A stretch of 64,000 bases of DNA from JAPULR01 sp965238215 (GTDB taxonomy: Bacteria > Chloroflexota > Dehalococcoidia > Lucifugimonadales > GCA-2712585). Position numbers and translations under genes: made by a program. The stretch spans positions 496,001 to 560,000 of the forward strand of contig OZ250180.1 in the NCBI GenBank assembly GCA_965238215.1, written 5' to 3'. Under the pieces are notes generated by a model. It was given only the letters and a program-made list of their open reading frames with translations. It had not been told where the DNA came from and made no database searches. Shown in pieces: positions 47,200 to 55,497 of the stretch (its first letter is position 1; every line of letters begins with the position of its first letter).

Positions 47200-49341
47200 G
47201 TGCATTTCATCATGGGCGAGAGTCCAGCTAGTCTACAGTCGATTAGAGAAATACGCCCCATATACCTGCTGCCGGGTGACTCATTCGTGCCAGACGTCTT
47301 GATTCCCGGTTTTACTGCGGCATCGAGCGTGGACTGTATGGTTGGTTTCTTTTCGAGTGAGGCATTGGTTTCTCTGGCGCCCGGTCTGGCCAGCTTCATC
47401 AACCATTCTGATGGACGCTTTCGATTGCTAATAAGTCCTATGCTCCGTTCAGACGACTGGAAGGCTATCGAAGCTGGTACGAAGCCTCTCGAATCAGCAG
47501 TTGTCGGGTTGTTGTCCGACCTGATGGTGACCACTGACGCGATTCAGCGCTATACGCTGGAGTGTCTAACATGGCTGATTCGACAGGGGCGAATCGACAT
47601 ACGCATTGCCCTTCTCAAAGAAGGACTATTTCATCTGAAAGTCTGGCTATTCCACGATGACGAGAATGCAACTTTGTGTGCCCACGGGTCTAGTAACCTT
47701 ACCGAGGCAGGGATAACCAAGAACATCGAGCAGGTAGCCATTTCCAGATCGTGGTCGGACTTCAATGAACTATACACCACACAGCGGCTGAATGACCAAT
47801 TCAGAGCTCTCTGGAACCGCTCGGACAAGGACTGCATTGTGGTTTCTCTTCCGGACGCAGTTCGCAAGCAGTTAGTAAGGACGTATAGCACGCCAATTCC
47901 ACCACAGGAAACGGATCTATGCTCCCTTTTTGAACGGGCAATGATCACGGAGTCTCCTGATTCTTACTCAGTAGAATCTCATCGAAATCTCTTCAGAATT
48001 CCGGCCCGGCTTCGCTATCAGGAGGGTCCATTTGCACATCAAGGCGAGGCGATAAACGCGTGGTGTGCTGCCGGCCACCAAGGTATTCTCGAGATGGCGA
48101 CAGGTTCAGGCAAGACTATCACAGCAATGATCTGTGCCAACAAGCTTTACGAGCAAAGCAGACCGCTACTAATGGTCGTATCCGCGCCGTATGTACCGCT
48201 GATGCAACAATGGTGCGACGAAATCGAGCCTTTTGGGATTTGTCCGGTGAACCTCAGTGCGGTGAATGGACCTAGAGGTCGTGCCAGAATATTAGGACGT
48301 CTCCGACGCCGACTCCGGTCAGGTTCAAGTGATGTGGAAGCAGTAGTGGTTTCTCACAGGACACTGTCGGACGACGGTTTTCAAGTCGAAATCGAGCGTT
48401 TCGATTGCGCCACACTTCTCATCGCTGATGAAGTGCATAATCTTGGAAGCGAGGGCTTTATTTCAAATCCACCTAAATTCTTCAACCACAGGTTGGGGCT
48501 TTCGGCGACTCCGGTTCGGCAGTACGACGCTGAAGGAACAGAGGCTTTGTTCGATTTCTTGGGTCCCGTGGTTTTCAAGTATACACTTGACGAAGCCATT
48601 GGAAACTGCCTGGTGGAGTACGATTATTTCGTTCACGAAGTGAATCTGACTGAAGATGAGATGGACAGGTGGCACGAGATCACTGAACGCATCAGGGCAA
48701 ATACGTGGCGGCAGGAGGAGAGAGGCAAACCTGACGAATATCTGACGAAACTTCTCAGGGATCGCCGTGCCATTCTGGAGGTGGCGAAGAATAAGATAGC
48801 TGCCCTTGAAACGGCGCTAGACCAAGAGAACTTGTCAACTCTCAGTCACACTCTCATTTACGCTTCGGATAAAGGGCCTCAACAATTGGAGCATGTGAAC
48901 CAATTACTGAATGACCGCAGCCTACTTTTTCATCAACTCACATACGAAGAAACGAGTGACAGAGACAAAACCAAGCGTATTCTGCAAGCATTTCAAGACG
49001 GTACTCTCAGAGTCCTCACGGCCAAGCGAGTTCTTGACGAGGGTGTGAACATCCCTCAAATCCGTAAGGCATTCATTCTTGCAAGTACTACAGTAGAGAG
49101 GCAGTGGGTACAGAGACGAGGCCGGCTCCTCCGGCAATGCAAGGAAATTGGCAAGACCCATAGCGAGGTTCATGACTTCGTTACCTTGCCACCTGAAACT
49201 GATACAGACCCAGATGCCCGAACATTCATCAAGTCCGAGATGGCCCGGGTGCAGGAGTTCGCCAGACTGGCTAGAAACGCCGGGAGACCTGACGGTCCAC
49301 TCGCCACAATAGATAGGTTGGTAAAAACTGCATTCTGTTAG
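47200..49341 (+). CDS. PLD-like nuclease/SF2 helicase fusion, first gene of a PT-linked module
   Basis: This protein of about 713 residues has a phospholipase-D-like domain at the N-terminus (GFFSSEALVSLAPGL; HLKVWLF with HGSSNLTEAG), then an SF2 helicase: Walker A EMATGSGKTITAM, DEVH in LLIADEVHNLGSE, motif III LGLSATPVRQYD, and motif VI QRRGRLLRQ. It should be a DNA translocase with possible nuclease function. A GTG at 47200 gives the longest frame; an ATG at 47212 with aagg 12 nt upstream is equally plausible. The 74-residue gene follows after 8 bp with a strong aggagg, and three more same-strand genes follow, ending in sspE. Helicases of this type accompany several DNA-modification-based defence systems. 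Confidence 0.85.
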   Translation: MHFIMGESPASLQSIREIRPIYLLPGDSFVPDVLIPGFTAASSVDCMVGFFSSEALVSLAPGLASFINHSDGRFRLLISPMLRSDDWKAIEAGTKPLESAVVGLLSDLMVTTDAIQRYTLECLTWLIRQGRIDIRIALLKEGLFHLKVWLFHDDENATLCAHGSSNLTEAGITKNIEQVAISRSWSDFNELYTTQRLNDQFRALWNRSDKDCIVVSLPDAVRKQLVRTYSTPIPPQETDLCSLFERAMITESPDSYSVESHRNLFRIPARLRYQEGPFAHQGEAINAWCAAGHQGILEMATGSGKTITAMICANKLYEQSRPLLMVVSAPYVPLMQQWCDEIEPFGICPVNLSAVNGPRGRARILGRLRRRLRSGSSDVEAVVVSHRTLSDDGFQVEIERFDCATLLIADEVHNLGSEGFISNPPKFFNHRLGLSATPVRQYDAEGTEALFDFLGPVVFKYTLDEAIGNCLVEYDYFVHEVNLTEDEMDRWHEITERIRANTWRQEERGKPDEYLTKLLRDRRAILEVAKNKIAALETALDQENLSTLSHTLIYASDKGPQQLEHVNQLLNDRSLLFHQLTYEETSDRDKTKRILQAFQDGTLRVLTAKRVLDEGVNIPQIRKAFILASTTVERQWVQRRGRLLRQCKEIGKTHSEVHDFVTLPPETDTDPDARTFIKSEMARVQEFARLARNAGRPDGPLATIDRLVKTAFC

Positions 49342-49349
49342 GAGGAACC

Positions 49350-49574
49350 ATGCCTGCAAATGACCAGAAGGTCATCCAGATTATTCTCGAAGAGATGGAA
49401 GGAATTGAGAAACGTTGTCCAGGATACCGAGATGCGTTGATTGACGCGGTGGCGGACATCATCAAGGCTGAGCGACAACACCGTGTAAAGGGTACTAACA
49501 TCCAGATACAGGTGGATGACAAATGCAACTCAGTAGGGCGGTTCCTCAACAGCCAAAGACCTAATTCCCTGTAA
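49350..49574 (+). CDS. Small protein of a DNA-modification-linked module
   Basis: The product is 74 residues: helical N-terminal half (KVIQIILEEMEGIEKRCPGY), then ERQHRVKGTNIQIQVDDKCN. An aggagg ends 4 nt before the ATG, immediately after the helicase stop. It lies between the helicase and the DndD-like ATPase in tight order, so it is likely a real subunit. I believe small proteins with a similar RxxGTNIQxQ motif accompany DNA modification systems, but I cannot name a family with certainty. Confidence 0.65.
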   Translation: MPANDQKVIQIILEEMEGIEKRCPGYRDALIDAVADIIKAERQHRVKGTNIQIQVDDKCNSVGRFLNSQRPNSL

Positions 49575-49594
49575 GTGAGAGGAGACCTAAGCAA

Positions 49595-51742
49595 GTGAAG
49601 TTGATCCGCGCCGAGTTCCAAAACTTCCGCCTACTGCGCGACTTGAGCCTGACCTTTACAACTGAAACCAATAAGAAACTAAACGTAATACGCGCTGAGA
49701 ACGAGTCAGGCAAAACAACCATCTTGAATGCCCTGCAATGGGCGCTTTATGGTGACAATGCCTTGCCCGGTGGGCGCACGCAATATCGCATGCACCCGAT
49801 TGATTGGGAAATGTCTAATGGACCAAGGGTGCCTATCAGCGTGATGGTTGATTTTGAAACCAAATCGGTTCGCCATAGCCGGACGCATGGAAATATAGAG
49901 AGGAAACAGTATTACAGGATAATTCGCTCCACTTACGAGATCATACGGGGCGCGTTATGGGAACGAGGCCCAACGAACGTCAACTTATTACTCCTTACAA
50001 CTTCCGGAAGCGAGCCGATCGAGTTTCCGGAAGCGCGTTTAAAGGAAGAAGTGCCCGATGAGCTGAGGGAGATATTCTTTACTGATGGCGACCGCGCTCT
50101 TAGCTTCATTGAGGCGGACGTTTCAGCTTCCACAAAGAGAGATAGGGTGCGAGAAGCAATCGAATCGCTGATGGGCCTCGATATAATTGAAGCGGCCAGG
50201 GATCGTGTCAAGAAAACTGCGTCTTCGATAAATCGCAAGGTCGGTAAGTCCGTGCCCCACCAAGAAGTTGCCATAGCTGCTGAGGAAATAACAGAATTGG
50301 AAGAGGAAAGAGACACGCTCGAGGCGCAAATACGTGATTCCGACAGACAGTTTGCGGCATACGACGAGCGGTACGCTGCGGTTGAAAACCAGATAGAAGA
50401 AGCATTGGCAAAGGGAAACAAGGATGAGCTGAGACGACAGGTGGAACAGACGAGAAACAACATTAAGAGGGTTGAAGGACAAATAAATGACGCCCACAAG
50501 CAGCACGCGGCACTGTTCAGAAGTCTTTCTCTCTCGCGAGAACTTGCCGCGCCTGTCGTTCAGGCTAGTGTGGCAGTGCTGGATGAACTGCGCGATGAAG
50601 GCAAGATACCAAACAGCACTATCCCGGTGCTAGAAGAGCGACTTAACACAGACACTTGTATCTGTGGAGAGTCATTGGTGGGACACCACGAAGATGTCGT
50701 GCGCCGGAGAGAGCACATCAAGATGCTCATTGATCAGAGTCGGAGGACGGATGAACTTCAGAGTACCATTACCGACCTCTACTATGGTTCGCGTCCACTA
50801 CAACTAGATCAAGTAACATCTGACGAGATGTGGATCTCAAAATACGAAAAAGTTGCGGTGCGGCGAGACCAATTGGACGTAGAGCGTGACCGGTTAGGAC
50901 AACGACAGAAAGCCCTTGAAGCCAGGATTGATCAGATTCCTGATAGGGACATACAGGGGCTTCGCCAGACAAGAAGCCAATTCCGTGAGCAGCGTGACCG
51001 GTTCAATGCGGCAAGAGCACGTTACCGAACTGACTTGGCCAATGTTAGTCGACAGTTAACCAGCTTGGAACAAGGCTACCATAGGCTGCTGAGGCAAGAA
51101 GGCAAGGGTGCCCAATTCATGGCTGACCTGGAGGTTGCCCAGGATATTCAGACTTTGCTTTCGCGTGCATATGAGAGATTGACGACTGATGAATTACAGA
51201 AGGTCAGCGCCCTGATGAATTCTATCTTCTTGAAAATGATTGGCTCCGATCCTTCCCAAGGCGCTATTATCCAGAGCGCCGGCATAACCGCACAGTTCGA
51301 GATTACGGTGGATGGACCAAATGGGAGTCCTCTGAATCCTGACAGGGATCTCAACGGTGCCTCGCGGAGAGCACTGACACTGGCATTTATACTGGCTCTA
51401 ACCCGTGTCAGCGAGGTGGAGGCACCGAATGTCATAGATACACCACTTGGCATGATGAGCGGCTACGTCAAGACTTCGGTTCTGATGACAGCCATTCGCG
51501 AGAGTTCGCAGTTGATTCTGTTTCTCACTCGCTCTGAGATTGCCGACTGCGAGGACATTCTGGATGCCGAAGGGGCAAATGTCATAACACTCACCAACCC
51601 AGTACACTACCCCGTAATGCTTGTTAATGACCCTCAAGTGAACGTGCGTACCATTTTGAGTTGCGATTGCAATCACCGGCAGGAATGCTCGATCTGCCAA
51701 AGAGTTTCGGTGCTGGGAGATGAACTCGCATCAGCGACATAG
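49595..51742 (+). CDS. DndD/Rad50-like coiled-coil ATPase
   Basis: The 715-residue SMC-type ATPase begins at a GTG, with ggaga about 11 nt upstream. Walker A is RAENESGKTTILNAL. Long coiled coils (about 210-330 and 420-520) flank a zinc-hook-like CICGESLVG. The C-terminal half has the signature motif LNGASRRALTLAF and Walker B PNVIDTPLGMMSG. REIFFTDGDRALSF corresponds to the FFFDGE region of DndD. An unusual extra Cys cluster at the end (ILSCDCNHRQECSICQR) may bind zinc. DndD proteins act in DNA phosphorothioation. Here the Ssp modification genes have no DndD, so this one probably belongs to the restriction side with the upstream helicase. Confidence 0.8.
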   Translation: MKLIRAEFQNFRLLRDLSLTFTTETNKKLNVIRAENESGKTTILNALQWALYGDNALPGGRTQYRMHPIDWEMSNGPRVPISVMVDFETKSVRHSRTHGNIERKQYYRIIRSTYEIIRGALWERGPTNVNLLLLTTSGSEPIEFPEARLKEEVPDELREIFFTDGDRALSFIEADVSASTKRDRVREAIESLMGLDIIEAARDRVKKTASSINRKVGKSVPHQEVAIAAEEITELEEERDTLEAQIRDSDRQFAAYDERYAAVENQIEEALAKGNKDELRRQVEQTRNNIKRVEGQINDAHKQHAALFRSLSLSRELAAPVVQASVAVLDELRDEGKIPNSTIPVLEERLNTDTCICGESLVGHHEDVVRRREHIKMLIDQSRRTDELQSTITDLYYGSRPLQLDQVTSDEMWISKYEKVAVRRDQLDVERDRLGQRQKALEARIDQIPDRDIQGLRQTRSQFREQRDRFNAARARYRTDLANVSRQLTSLEQGYHRLLRQEGKGAQFMADLEVAQDIQTLLSRAYERLTTDELQKVSALMNSIFLKMIGSDPSQGAIIQSAGITAQFEITVDGPNGSPLNPDRDLNGASRRALTLAFILALTRVSEVEAPNVIDTPLGMMSGYVKTSVLMTAIRESSQLILFLTRSEIADCEDILDAEGANVITLTNPVHYPVMLVNDPQVNVRTILSCDCNHRQECSICQRVSVLGDELASAT

Positions 51743-51752
51743 GAGGCTGTGA

Positions 51753-52196
51753 GTGACACAGAGATATTTCAATCACTTCGCCAACATTAACCTTGTCTAC
51801 CCTATAGAGCAGCGCGAATACTATGAAACATACTGCGCCTCAAATCCTAATTCAACCACAGATCGAAAGCCATTCCCCAGGATGGTGGACTTCTGGTTTG
51901 CGGGTTTGTCTTTTGCAGCAGGGAAGAATCTGAAGCCTGTGGAGCTATCCGGACAAAGGACATCAAACTTCATCACTGGCGCGATTTTCGACAGGGATAG
52001 CTGGAGGGTGCAGGCTGTGATGTTGGCGGCGATCGCTGTTGACGGAAATGTTGAAGTTGTCGGTGATGGCAATCGCGTGATGGCAATCGCGAATGGTCTC
52101 GCGGCGGCTGGGGCACCCCATATCGTAGAGATGCTCGAGGACGGTGACCAGGAACCGATTTGGAATTTGTCTGATGCCCTCGCCGACGCATTGTAG
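51753..52196 (+). CDS. Unrecognised 147-residue protein of the same module
   Basis: Start is GTG 51753, with aggagg overlapping the stop of the preceding gene, so it is coupled to the DndD-like ATPase. The sequence (FPRMVDFWFAGLSFAAGKNL, then FDRDSWRVQAVMLAAIAVDG) looks like a compact alpha-helical protein. Size and position after a DndD-like gene recall DndE, but I see no convincing DndE motif. It ends 110 bp before sspE. Function unknown. Confidence 0.6.
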   Translation: MTQRYFNHFANINLVYPIEQREYYETYCASNPNSTTDRKPFPRMVDFWFAGLSFAAGKNLKPVELSGQRTSNFITGAIFDRDSWRVQAVMLAAIAVDGNVEVVGDGNRVMAIANGLAAAGAPHIVEMLEDGDQEPIWNLSDALADAL

Positions 52197-52306
52197 GTCT
52201 TCACCCATGACTCCTTCCTTAATCCATTTTTTAGACCGAGGACTGTCATGATTGCTACATCGGATATCTTCTAAGCGCGAGCCAAAAATTTTGGAGAGAC
52301 TAGGTA

Positions 52307-54631
52307 ATGGTTAGTCGAGTAAAGGATTTATTCCAAGCGGAATCTGGGAGCTTCGGTGATACGATGATGGCCCACAATGGCGTCGCTGGCTACAAGGTTC
52401 CTGAGTACCAGCGGGAGTACAACTGGAAACAGGAACACTTGAGACGTTTACTCGTAGATTGCCTGAACGGGTTCCATCGGCTCTCAAACTCTTCTGACCC
52501 AGAGTACACCTTCTTAGGTAGCATTATTCTCGCAAATGATGATCCTAGCGAACCAACATTCGATGGAGCTTCGCTAATAGTTGTAGATGGTCAGCAACGA
52601 CTCACGTCCTTAATTTTGATGACCTGTGCTCTCTTTCAGAGATTAAGAGAGCATAGGGCTGACATACTAAAGTTGTCGGCGGATACACAGCATTGGTTAA
52701 ACGCCGAGATCGATGCGCAGCTAAGCCAGCTTCATCAATGTGCCATTGGTCAGTTCGTACGACTTGGAAGCACGTATCCCTATCCCCGAATGATCCGTTC
52801 CATGGATCACCGAGGTGATTCCAGCGCCCAGTCAGAATACCGTTCACCCATTGGCCGGTTCCTCAGACAGTTCGCGGATCACGCTACCAACCAGAATCCA
52901 ACTTTCCAACCCGGATCGGTTGATGATGAAGCACCTGGCAGCCGAGTAGTGTCTAGCTACGGGGACATTTGCCAAGTATTGGACAGTCATCTATATCAAC
53001 CAAACCCGCTGTCTTACGAAGGCGAGCCTGAGGAAGGTATTAATGTCGTAGCCAATACCGAATTTAAGAGAGGTAGTTTCCTACGGTTATTCCGTCGTCG
53101 GTCTGTTCACACAGATCAGTCAAAAAGAAATCGGTGCGCATCAGAGTTAGCCAAGACATTCGATGCAGCGGGTCTTGTTAGGCTTGTCCTCTTTTCCTCA
53201 TATGTGATTCAGCGAGTGGTCCTGACTCGTGTAGAGGCCCGGAACGAAGCGGACGCCTTCGACATATTCGACGCCCTGAACACTACTGGGGAGCCACTCA
53301 CCGCCCTAGAGACGTGCAAGCCGCTACTCATCCAGTTCGAGAATGAACGAGATGGCTATTCGGGGTCTCAATCCAAGGAAGACTGGGAGTCCATGGAGTC
53401 GACGTTGTCCGAAGCCTACAGTGAGCCGGCAAGCCAACAGATCGAGACAAAACAGATGTTAACGTCCTTTGCCCTTTACTTTGATGGTAATAAGTTGCCG
53501 TTGGATCTTACCAGCCAGCGTCGATATCTACGGGAACGCTTCCGAAATGCCGTGGCTCATAATGTCGACACCGCGCGTGGATTTGTCCGTTCGTTGAGCG
53601 AGATGGCCGAATTCCGCTCACAGTATTGGAAAAAGTCGGCGATCAACGGTCTAGGAGTGAGCGCCATGGGACCTGAAGAGTCCGATTCTCTTAAGCTGTG
53701 TCTCAGATTTGTCGCGGATATGAACACTAGCCTCGCGATCCCGATTTTGGCGCGGTACTGGTCCAAATTCGGTGAATATGACGAAGAACGGTCTTTCCTA
53801 TCAGCAACAAAAGCTGTTACAGCCTTTCTCGCCCTGAGACGGTCTGTCACGGGTGGCACAGGAAGAATCGACTCCGACTTCCGCCACCTTATGGGAAGTG
53901 CGCCCAAATCAGGTGGTGATCCCCTTTGCGTCGGTTCACAATTGTCCAATCATATACTCTCCATCGACTCCCTCAGAAGGGAACTACGAGAGTTTCTAGG
54001 GCAACCTAGGATCGGCATCAAAGACAAGAAATCATGGTTGGCAAAGGCGAAGGACGTTGAGTTCGGTCTCCAAGCGCCTCGGCCCTTGTGCCGTTTCCTG
54101 TTGCTCGCAGCAGCTCATAATGGGCGGCCTGATGAATCTCGACCTGGTTTCTTTACAAGAACAGACGTAGTAGAAGGTGCTGACCTTAACTTCTTCAATC
54201 ACCGTAATTGGGTGGGCCAAAAATATGCAACTGTCGAGCACATTGCTCCCGTGGCAGATCCAGGCCACGGATGGGAAAGAAAGATCTACGCACGAGAGGC
54301 AACCCGGCATATGATTGGCAACCTACTTCTTCTACCCGAGAGAGAAAACCAGAGCATTGGTAACTCGAAATGGCAGAGAAAGAAGATATTCTATGCCGCA
54401 CTAGCGGCGCAAGCTAAATCGGAGCGCGAGACTCTTATCGAAGCAGCGAAGGGCCAAGGCTACAAATTCGGAAAGAAGACGCAAACATTGCTCCAAAGTC
54501 AGGAGCGCTTAGGTATGCTTGATCACTTGGCCAACGTTGAAGACTGGACAGCAACGCTAATTGAACAGCGTACGGAGAACATATTAGAGCTTGCGTGGGA
54601 TCAGGTATCACCGTGGTTATTTGACGACTAG
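52307..54631 (+). CDS. sspE: SspE-like phosphorothioate-dependent restriction protein (DUF262 + HNH)
   Basis: This 774-residue protein has a DUF262 N-terminal domain (VPEYQREYNWKQEHLRRLL, DGQQR at 94-98, FDIFDALNTTGEPLTALE) and a DUF1524 HNH nuclease domain at the C-terminus (KYATVEHIAPV at about 640-650, then HMIGNLLLLPERENQSIGNS). In characterised Ssp systems SspE hydrolyses NTP through the DGQQR domain, senses phosphorothioated self DNA and cuts or nicks unmodified invader DNA. It is the last gene of the plus-strand module and converges with sspD (23 bp between the stops), so effector and modification genes are on opposite transcripts. Confidence 0.88.
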   Translation: MVSRVKDLFQAESGSFGDTMMAHNGVAGYKVPEYQREYNWKQEHLRRLLVDCLNGFHRLSNSSDPEYTFLGSIILANDDPSEPTFDGASLIVVDGQQRLTSLILMTCALFQRLREHRADILKLSADTQHWLNAEIDAQLSQLHQCAIGQFVRLGSTYPYPRMIRSMDHRGDSSAQSEYRSPIGRFLRQFADHATNQNPTFQPGSVDDEAPGSRVVSSYGDICQVLDSHLYQPNPLSYEGEPEEGINVVANTEFKRGSFLRLFRRRSVHTDQSKRNRCASELAKTFDAAGLVRLVLFSSYVIQRVVLTRVEARNEADAFDIFDALNTTGEPLTALETCKPLLIQFENERDGYSGSQSKEDWESMESTLSEAYSEPASQQIETKQMLTSFALYFDGNKLPLDLTSQRRYLRERFRNAVAHNVDTARGFVRSLSEMAEFRSQYWKKSAINGLGVSAMGPEESDSLKLCLRFVADMNTSLAIPILARYWSKFGEYDEERSFLSATKAVTAFLALRRSVTGGTGRIDSDFRHLMGSAPKSGGDPLCVGSQLSNHILSIDSLRRELREFLGQPRIGIKDKKSWLAKAKDVEFGLQAPRPLCRFLLLAAAHNGRPDESRPGFFTRTDVVEGADLNFFNHRNWVGQKYATVEHIAPVADPGHGWERKIYAREATRHMIGNLLLLPERENQSIGNSKWQRKKIFYAALAAQAKSERETLIEAAKGQGYKFGKKTQTLLQSQERLGMLDHLANVEDWTATLIEQRTENILELAWDQVSPWLFDD

Positions 54632-54654
54632 TTTGGTCTGCGAGGGATCGTATA

Positions 54655-55497
54655 TTATTTGTGGCACGCTAGACATACCTTTGCCTGTCCATAAAGGTCA
54701 TCAATGTCTATGGGATCAGCATCAGGTCTAAGGGGGTTTAACTTGACTTTTGCTCTCATCCGTTCAAGTCTCCGCAAGTGATCATCCCTGATTTGGACTA
54801 TCCGCTCGGACCTTGAAAGTTCCTCCAATGACTCGCCTTGGCTCCACGTAAACGGCGATCCATGATCCATGGCGGTCTTCTCGTAGCGTTTCGCCTCCTC
54901 GAAGAAATCGGGATGCCGTTCCTTTAGCCGAACCCACTCTATCTTTTGTTGAAAGAAGCAGAACGTGCAACCACTTCGTGTTCGCCATTCATAGTACCTT
55001 GGTAATCCTACACCAACGCTCTCAAGTATCTCTAATACGCCGCCCTTGTCAATCCCAGCATCCTTGAAAGGCAGCCTTACTGCAAGATTCTGGTGCTTTG
55101 AGGCGTAACCCTCCCTGTATTCTTCGTCAGCTCGAATCGCAACGTAGCTATACACTAGGTCACCCCTATCCAGCATCGGCCGTACCCACTGCTCAAATGG
55201 ACGTAGCTTTAGTTGTCGGGTACACCAGCGGGTCTGGGCAGAGGGTAGGAAATTGCCATATTGCTTCAGCCAGAAGTCGAAATCCCTATCCGGGTTCAAT
55301 CGCCTAATGGGCTTGCCAAGGAAGCCCTCAAGCATTATGAGAAACTCGTACACCTCAGGAAGCTCTTTTCCAGTGTCAGTGAAAAAGTAGTCTATGTCTA
55401 AGTCGGGATGATTCTGCCGCATGTAGATAGCTAGTGCGGCGCTATCGCGACCTCCCGACAAACCCAAGACGTGATGCTCAGTTTGGGCAATACTCAT
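54655..55497 (-). CDS. sspD: SspD, PAPS-reductase-like sulfur transfer protein
   Basis: This 280-residue member of the PAPS reductase/ATP pyrophosphatase family activates DNA or carries sulfur during phosphorothioation. The PP-loop LGLSGGRDSAALA is near residue 12. Cysteines for an iron-sulfur cluster are in RWCTRQLK, SGCTFCFFQ and VCLACHK. This is the same architecture as DndC but shorter, as expected for SspD. Its ATG overlaps the sspC stop by 4 nt, so it is the third gene of the minus-strand sspB-sspC-sspD operon. Confidence 0.9.
   Translation of the reverse strand: MSIAQTEHHVLGLSGGRDSAALAIYMRQNHPDLDIDYFFTDTGKELPEVYEFLIMLEGFLGKPIRRLNPDRDFDFWLKQYGNFLPSAQTRWCTRQLKLRPFEQWVRPMLDRGDLVYSYVAIRADEEYREGYASKHQNLAVRLPFKDAGIDKGGVLEILESVGVGLPRYYEWRTRSGCTFCFFQQKIEWVRLKERHPDFFEEAKRYEKTAMDHGSPFTWSQGESLEELSRSERIVQIRDDHLRRLERMRAKVKLNPLRPDADPIDIDDLYGQAKVCLACHK

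Noticed and set aside
51753..52196. DndE
   Set aside because: Position after a DndD-like gene suggests it, but the length (147 against about 110) and sequence give no convincing DndE motif, so it is left unnamed.
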